NCBI GenBank assembly: GCA_943704425.1
Contig: CALSCP010001493.1
Location: 108,029 to 134,511 of the forward strand
DNA length: 26,483 bases
From: Ministeria vibrans ATCC 50519
Taxonomy: Eukaryota; Opisthokonta; Filasterea
Direction of reading: 5' to 3'
The translations under genes and the position numbers were made by a program. Below the pieces are notes generated by a model. That model had not been told where the DNA came from. It did no database searches and was given only the letters and a program-made list of their open reading frames with translations. Below, in pieces: positions 21,086 to 26,483 of this stretch (within the stretch, counting starts at the first letter, position 1; each line of letters begins with the position of its first letter).

Positions 21086-21210
21086 CTCTCTCTCTCTCTC
21101 TCCGTTTGTCTTACTTTTTTTGAGCCGTCTTGATCAACCGAGCCCTTTTCAACAATCAGCACTGGCTTTGGTGGCCGTGCCGGTGCTCGCCCATTGCGCT
21201 TCTCCGCCTA

Positions 21211-21290
<80 letters not shown>

Positions 21291-22332
21291 TAATAATTAC
21301 AATGCTCGACTTTCCACTTGTTTCCTTCCCCCCTCTCAATAGTGCTCTTGTTTCTTGTTCTCACTTCGTCTGTTTTCTTTTTCATGCATTTCATGCACAC
21401 AGGTCGTCCGTCGACTTTGTGAAATCCGCCCGAGATAAGCGATTTACACTCAATGCACTTGAAGCAGTCCGGATGGAATGACAGGTCCAGCGCATTGAGA
21501 ACATCTCCAAAAATGACCTAAACAGACACACAATGATAAATTTTATTAACATGAAATTAGTATGATGTTTATAGAGTGTTTAGCCTTGCTTTCGTACTGT
21601 CATGCACGCATCACACGCGGTGCCCTTGTAGCATTTCTTGTGCCAGAACAACCCTGCCTCTTTGACGTACATATCATCTAAGTCAAACACATTTAGAACA
21701 TGACAAGTACCATTCATACACACAGACACAGACAGACACACAAAGACACACACAAACGAACACGCACACATAAACAGAGACAGACAGACAAACAGGACAC
21801 ATAGACAGAGACAGACACACAAACACGCACACATAGACAGAGACAGACAGACAGAGAGACGAACACACGCACACACACACACACACACACACTTCTCTCT
21901 CTCACACACACACACTCTCTCTCTCTCTCGCTCTCATACCCAGATGCCCCAAGACTTTCTCGCCGCACTCAACACACGTGCCAAGAGCAAATTTCTTTGA
22001 GTAGCATTCAAGGCAGTAGGGCTTGGCATCGCCGCCGGCGTACACGTCGCGCTGAGGGAAAATGTTTGAGTGTGGGACAAAAGTGGTTGAGACATAATAA
22101 TGACAGGACCAAAAAAAAAAAGAAAAAACGATTTAGTGTGAAAGCGCCGTCGCTCGCTGGCTGTCGCTCTGCTGCACCTTACCATGGGCTTGACTGCCTT
22201 GCATCCGTGGCACTTGGCCTCCGTTTTGCCGACCTTGCCAATCTTCTTGGCGACCTTTTGCTCTTGCGGAACCGCATAGTCGTCCACGTCGAACTGCAGC
22301 GCGTCCGCCGGATCCATGTACTCGTCGCCCAT
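20161..22332 (-). CDS. Multi-LIM-domain protein, 9 exons
   Basis: LIM domains are double zinc fingers that mediate protein-protein contacts, often at the actin cytoskeleton. Exons: 22332-22183, 22051-21940, 21677-21598, 21517-21365, 21207-21115, 20844-20764, 20679-20622, 20510-20359, 20298-20161; all GT-AG and in phase, giving 338 aa. An acidic N-terminus (1-39) is followed by a half-LIM finger CHGC/CLEC, similar to that at the front of FHL proteins. Next is a finger CVEC/HKKC that lacks its second half, then a full LIM from CDAC through HPDC and CIEC to CMKC. A basic, proline-containing linker ([13 protein letters not shown]) precedes two more LIM domains (CLRC, HEKC, CDGC, FHADC; then CTKC, CHNC, CKDC). 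The tail is basic and ends KKFKW. Several introns are packed with microsatellites. It cannot be assigned to one LIM subfamily. Confidence 0.87.
20927..21102. repeat. Compound (CA)n-(CCT)n-(CT)n microsatellite in LIM gene intron 5
   Basis: A (CA)n tract (about 20927-20971) is followed by (CCT)n (about 20972-21002) and a long (CT)n tract (about 21003-21102, interrupted once by AAA at 21083-21085). All lie within the 270-nt intron 21114-20845; in the transcript they read as purine-rich (AG)n and (AGG)n followed by (UG)n. Confidence 0.95.
21212..21289. repeat. (CA)n/(TG)n microsatellite in LIM gene intron 4
   Basis: About 39 uninterrupted CA units lie within the 157-nt intron 21364-21208, only 2-4 nt from the 3' splice site on the transcript side. 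The transcript reads (UG)n then AUAG. Confidence 0.95.
21717..21932. repeat. Degenerate CA/GACA-rich repeat in LIM gene intron 2
   Basis: Imperfect repeats of ACAC, GACAGACA and ACATAGACAGAGACAGAC fill most of the 262-nt intron 21939-21678. They include two longer copies of a CACATAGACAGAGACAGA-type unit, near 21798 and 21830. Confidence 0.85.
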
Positions 22333-22556
22333 CGTGCAGCCTTCTGGAACGTGAAAAAATGTGGAAAGTTACGATTGATCAATGAGAAGAGAGGAAATCT
22401 CAAATCGGTGGGCAATCGAATGATTCTGATCGCACTCACGCATCAGTCATCGCGACACGCATCACTGATCTGTGACCTTTTAACTTTTTATAATCTATTA
22501 GTCGCATTGATCCGAAGCAATCGTAGCAGCACGGGTGCAGCGTAGGCGTCGAATCA
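22333..22556. promoter_or_regulatory. Divergent promoter region, LIM gene and DDAH gene
   Basis: These 224 bp separate divergent start codons. A pyrimidine tract and CAG directly before the LIM start (minus strand, about 22345-22365) look like a splice acceptor, so the LIM 5' UTR may contain an intron. GATCAATGAGA and GATCGCAC segments occur; no TATA box is evident. Confidence 0.45.
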
Positions 22557-23705
22557 ATGGACTCGATGTTTCGGTTCATGTTTGGCCGAAAAGGTCCCTC
22601 CATTCCGTCTGCAACGCACGCCATCGTGCGCGGCATCCCGGACTCATTCACACACGCGTTGAAAATGTCCAAGACGGCTCCCGCCGTCGACATCAAGCGA
22701 GTACGACCTTCCAATATCAAATCAGAAAAGGTCCGACTTGCGCTCAACATTTTTTCGCCAGGCCCGACGTCAACATTTCAGCTATGTGGCTGCACTGCGC
22801 CGCCTTGTTCCCACCGTGATCGAGCTTGATCCCGACGAGGCTCACCCCGACTGCTGCTTCGTCGAGGACACCGCTGTGGCCGTCCACAATCGCGTGGTCG
22901 TCACTGCGCCGGGACACGCGTCGCGGCGAAACGAAGGCGGTCCACTCCAGCGCACTCTCGCCGACCTTGGTACGGACACACGGCGGAGAGGCGACTGAGA
23001 GAGACGCAGACGGAGGGAGGAGGGGGGGGGTGGTCTCTTTCTCACACACTCGTAGGTGTCGAGGTGTTTGCAATGCGCGACATGAACACAGACGCGCGAT
23101 GTGATGGCGGGTATGTCATTCTCATCGTATCACGACAATGATTAAAACGATATTGGTACTGCAGTGACGTTCTGGTACTCCACTCTCGAAAGCACATCTT
23201 CTGCGGTATTTCCTCGCGAACCAACGTCGCCGGGGCGGAAGTGCTGCGTGCCGTGTTTGAACCAGTGGGATACCGTGTCACAGATGTGCTTGTGCCAAAG
23301 GGTCTCCATTTGAAGAGTGCCGTCACGGAACTTACCAGTGACCATCTATTGTGTGCGGGAAATAGGTATGTTCACTGACACAATCAACACAAATGCCATT
23401 CGTTTTGCTCATGGGCATTTCTCTCTCCATCTCTTTGTGCACGCAGTGCGGGCGTCATTCTGTACAAGGCCATCAGCGAACTAGAGCCGTACGAGGGGGT
23501 GTTTGTGCCTGAAGAGCAGTCCAACGTGGTCGCAGTAAACAACGGGCTGCTCGTGCCGCGGCCGCTGCATCCGGGCATCATGCGCGTATTGCGCTCTGTC
23601 ATCGACAGTCGCAATGTGCTGCTTGTCGATAAAAGTGAAGTCGCAAAGGTCGACGGCGCTCTCACCTGCGGTTGTCTCCTCTTTGATGTCGAGCCACCTG
23701 CATAG
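22557..23705 (+). CDS. DDAH: Dimethylarginine dimethylaminohydrolase, 5 exons
   Basis: DDAH hydrolyses asymmetric N-methylated arginines (ADMA, L-NMMA) to citrulline plus methylamines. Substrates come from breakdown of arginine-methylated proteins. Exons are 22557-22700, 22762-22969, 23056-23110, 23165-23365 and 23447-23705, joined by GT-AG introns of 54-86 nt, giving 288 aa, the normal family length. Family motifs: THAIVRGIPDSF near the N-terminus, CCFVEDTAVAV (E83, D84), APGHASRRNE, DGGDVLV, KGLHLKSAV with catalytic H184, and KVDGALTCGC with C277 at the nucleophile position. The residue after the nucleophile is glycine, where vertebrate enzymes have cysteine. The start is the first ATG; a second ATG three codons on is possible. 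I infer cytosolic location (no signal peptide). An arginine deiminase is less likely because of the DDAH-specific motifs and length. Confidence 0.94.
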
Positions 23706-23807
23706 TCGATGTTTCTCCCTACCTCTCTATCCGAAATGTGTACTTGAAAAAAATTGTAAATGTAACCTCATACGTGTAAAAAAAAAAAGAAAATAACAAA
23801 CAAGTGT
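23706..23807. other. Convergent 3' region of DDAH and SHOC1-like genes
   Basis: Only 102 bp separate the two stop codons. The stretch contains A-rich runs (23748-23758 and 23780-23796) but no canonical AATAAA on the plus strand, so both 3' UTRs are short or overlap. Confidence 0.5.
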
Positions 23808-24935
23808 CTACTTGCGACCAAAACGCATCTGACGATCGCCCTGTTGACGCACAAGTATCATGGAATCATTGGAACGGGGTGAATGGGCAGGGAATGAGCC
23901 ATAGGGAGTGACAGTGGCCGCACGGGTGGGAGTCGTCAGACGCGTCTGACCTTGTGGTAGTGTCGCTCGCTTCTCAAACATTAGACGATAGGGCGACTCT
24001 TCTGTTGCCTGGTGCCATGGACGAACTCGCTCCCCACTTGCACTGCTACTGATCCCCGACAGTCTAGTTCCACTTCTACTTCCGCCGTCGCCGCCGCTGC
24101 TGCTACTACCGCTGCTGCTGTTGCCACCCCCACCACCCTTGCTGAAGAGCACCTCTTGACGTCGTTGCCACCGTTGTCCCGTCTCCTCCTCATCCTCTTC
24201 CGTCTCAATCCCAACCCGATTCAATTGTGGCGTCACTGCATCTTCTCCGGACCGTTGAGTCAAAACGCTCACTCCAGATTGCGGAACAACCTGTGCAAAA
24301 ATAAAAATAATTATAAAATTATCAGACGTCGCAATTTTTCGAGCAATACAACGTAACAATAAATGTCATGTTATATTGTTATCATTTTGCTTGTTAAGTA
24401 CGTTGTCTGCATCGCCTGGAACTTGCATGTTGCACATGTCGACGAAATGGGCTCTTTGACTCGCCGAGAGACGATCAAACGTCTCCGTGGCCTGCGCCAG
24501 ATCGAGCTGCATGAGGTCACGCAAAGGACCACTCGAAAGAATGATCTGGATGGCAAAGGCATTGAGAAAGGGCATGGTTTGCAAAAGGAACCATTCGTGC
24601 TACACAAACAGAAATAAAAGAATCAAAAAATTAAAATTAATAATGATAGTATAATATTTTTGTTATAATTATTGTTATTCGATACCGTTGTGAGCTGTCT
24701 GGGAATCCAATCACGATTGCCATAGTCTTCGAGAGACCACACAGATGAAGTGCGCATGGCACGAGTGCACAGCTGACGAACGCGCAGTGCCGTCTGCTCC
24801 ATCGAGAAGGTGTGCTCCACCACAAAATCACACTGTCCGCCCCCACGGTATTGCTCCAGCTGAGCATGCAGCAATACCATTGCTTCCGTAAAAGCAGGTC
24901 CAATGAGACTACTCAATGAATATATAATAGATAAA

Positions 24936-24974
<39 letters not shown>

Positions 24975-26450
24975 TATTATTATTAATAATAATTTCACGC
25001 GAGCCACTTTCTGTTTTACCTTTCTGGCTCGAGAAGGCGCGCGGTCGATGAGGCGACGGGAAACACTTCGACAAGGACGTGAACACGTTCGTAAGCGGGT
25101 GAAATCAATTGCAAAAGAGCTCCAATGGACTTGCGATTGCTCTCACGTGTGCCGTGAGTCAGAGCTTCGGCAGAACACATAACAACGGCAGTGCGCTCGT
25201 CAATAATAAGATCTTCCGCAATGTCACTGTTCAGTTGCTAAAAATTGAATTTAATTACATCAAATTAATCAGCTGTTATTGTCTTTTTATAATTACCGGT
25301 CGAACTCCACTGAGGTTGCGGTCAATAACGGAGATAGAGTAATGCTCTTGGAGAAGACGCAAAAGGCGATAGCGCGCAAGGATTGCATTCTAAAGAAGAG
25401 AATTTAAAACCGGTAAAATTAATAATAATAATAATAATTTCAACGATAATTATACGTACCGTAGCAATGATGGTACATGGCATCATTTCATCTCGCTGTG
25501 CACTGAGTTGCTGGGTCTGCAACTGCATTTCAACTTGATCCACAGCAAAGCAAAGTGCATCAACATCCATGCCATCATCAAGGGCATCTTCAATGTCGCT
25601 GTTCGCGGCATTTGTAATGGTCGTTGGCTCAGACTGATGGTGTTGCTGCTGTTGACGAGACAACGGTGGTGCGCTCACGAGAGACTGTTGACCACGCATG
25701 AGCAAGTACTCGTCGAGGGGGTTGCTAGAAACTGCCTTCCACTTGTCACGTTGCATTTTCGACTGTTGCTGTTGATGACGCACTGCACTCGTCGAGTCCA
25801 GGTGCGCATTCGCAACCGCCGACGCCATGCGATACTGGGCAGCCGACGAAACTGTTGAGAAAAGTGAGTCAGATAAAATTATTAGTATAATAATTAGGTT
25901 AATTATGTCATTATTTCCGCAACAACTTCGTACATCGCTTCTGTTCGGCACTCAACTGCTCGGCCGTCGCTCCGTTGTGGTATGAAGGGGCGCGTCGCGG
26001 CACAAGCAGCGTGTCTTTTGACCAATGCAATGGAATCCGCTTGAGTGCACCAACACTTTCGATACCATCCGCCTCAACCGTCCCTCGCACAATTTCCCTT
26101 TCGTCCTTCTTCGTCTGTTCCACATGAAAAAAATACAAGGTATCAAAAAATGCAACAAAGTGTGGACGTATTGAGTTTACCATCAGCGTTGGTACACGTT
26201 GAATGCGTCGTCGCAGCAAATTCAGCTGTGCGTCTGTTGGAACAGGATTCCACACCATTGACTCGTCCAGTCTTAAAAAAAAAAAGCAAGACAAGGTGAG
26301 GAGGGTATTAATTACAGCATGTATATGGCTGGAATTTATCTCACTTGCGCGAGTCTGCCTTGGAAAACATCTTGACCGACGCACACAACCGTACGAAGGA
26401 GGCCAGTTGCTCTTGCCCGCTAGGAGGTTCTTCTTCAACTTCTGGGGGTC
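23808..26450 (-). CDS. Probable SHOC1/ZIP2-type XPF-like protein, 5' truncated, 9 exons seen
   Basis: Exons visible: 26450-26345, 26271-26181, 26114-25934, 25851-25460, 25389-25297, 25237-25020, 24908-24686, 24599-24402 and 24290-23808. All junctions are GT-AG and in phase, giving 660 residues plus an incomplete first codon. The first exon starts at an acceptor (TTTTGGTAG) next to the contig edge, so upstream exons are missing. Order of regions: charged N-terminal part; a Q-rich segment around NPLDEYLLMR; a helicase/nuclease-like alpha-beta region (RYRLLRLLQEHYSI, EDLIIDERTAVVMCSAEAL, YERVHVLVEVF, GGGQCDFVVEHTF); then a helix-hairpin-helix-like segment (HEWFLLQTMPFLNAFAIQII); and a long Ser/Gly-rich tail. 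This order recalls SHOC1/ZIP2, which have a nuclease-dead XPF fold plus HhH and act with SPO16 in meiotic crossovers. The XPF catalytic ERK motif is absent. A distant XPF/FAAP24 relative is the main alternative. Confidence 0.6.
24937..24992. repeat. (TAA)n followed by (TTA)n in SHOC1-like intron
   Basis: About twelve ATA/TAA units run into four TTA units, forming an A/T inverted repeat inside the 111-nt intron 25019-24909. The same pattern occurs upstream of the kinase-ARM gene. Confidence 0.85.
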
Positions 26451-26460
26451 CTACCAAAAC

Positions 26461-26483
26461 AAAAAAAAAAAAAAAAAAAAAAA
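26461..26483. repeat. Poly-A run at right contig edge
   Basis: The contig ends in 23 A residues. On the minus strand this is a poly-T tract immediately upstream of a splice acceptor (GTTTTGGTAG at about 26451-26460), so it is probably a real polypyrimidine tract at which assembly stopped. Confidence 0.7.

Noticed and set aside
20719-21123. Thr-His and Ser-Leu repeat open frames over microsatellites
   Set aside because: Simple-repeat translations inside LIM gene introns on the opposite strand.
22557-22829. Independent small ORF reading past 22700
   Set aside because: The frame beyond 22700 breaks DDAH homology; removing the 61-nt intron 22701-22761 restores it.
1-26483. tRNA, rRNA or transposon genes
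   Set aside because: I saw no tRNA-like cloverleaf, ribosomal sequence, transposase, reverse transcriptase or terminal repeats that I could support.

Overview
This is a gene-dense nuclear fragment of a eukaryote. Coding regions are cut by many short GT-AG introns (most 50-150 nt, several 50-54 nt), intergenic gaps are usually 80-380 bp, and nothing looks bacterial. Most genes could be reassembled exon by exon because reading frames and conserved family motifs continue exactly across the inferred junctions. The mix of families (F-box/LRR, AMPK-like kinase with a KA1 tail, TKL kinase, LIM protein, CANT1-type apyrase, DDAH) fits a unicellular eukaryote. An amoebozoan or unicellular holozoan relative is a weak guess; the species cannot be fixed from the sequence. 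The poly-G left edge, the poly-A right edge and an internal N run show this is an assembled contig.

Layout. (1) 39-3486, minus: CMTR1-type mRNA cap-1 2'-O-methyltransferase with a G-patch. (2) 3611-4118, plus: small secreted EGF-like protein, divergent from (1). (3) 4199-6035, minus: F-box/LRR protein in seven exons. (4) 6414-9675, plus: AMPK/MARK/HUNK-like Ser/Thr kinase with UBA-like and KA1 regions. (5) 9833-10341, minus: small coiled-coil protein of unknown function. (6) 10587-13846, minus: N-terminal helical bundle (MLKL-NTD-like by eye), TKL kinase and a near-identical 41-residue armadillo array broken by the N run. (7) 13997-18383, minus: CTF18, the large subunit of the alternative PCNA clamp loader, in 13 exons. 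(8) 18613-19972, minus: CANT1-type calcium-dependent apyrase. (9) 20161-22332, minus: multi-LIM protein. (10) 22557-23705, plus: dimethylarginine dimethylaminohydrolase. (11) 23808-26450, minus, 5' truncated: probable SHOC1/ZIP2-type XPF-like meiotic protein.

The genes do not form a pathway. They cover cap methylation, ubiquitin ligase targeting, kinase signalling, sister-chromatid cohesion and replication, nucleotide hydrolysis in the secretory system, cytoskeletal or adaptor function, methylarginine turnover and probably meiotic crossover formation. The long microsatellites, mainly (CA)n/(TG)n and (CT)n, lie inside introns; (TAA)n tracts lie in introns or between genes.

The most notable element is gene (6). 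It couples a putative four-helix signalling bundle to a catalytically complete kinase and a recently expanded armadillo array. The assembly gap in that array has a length incompatible with the repeat period. Other points are stop-free introns that could be retained in frame (147 nt in the kinase, 54 nt in the F-box gene), coding first exons of 8-9 nt, and an unusual order of zinc fingers in the LIM protein.
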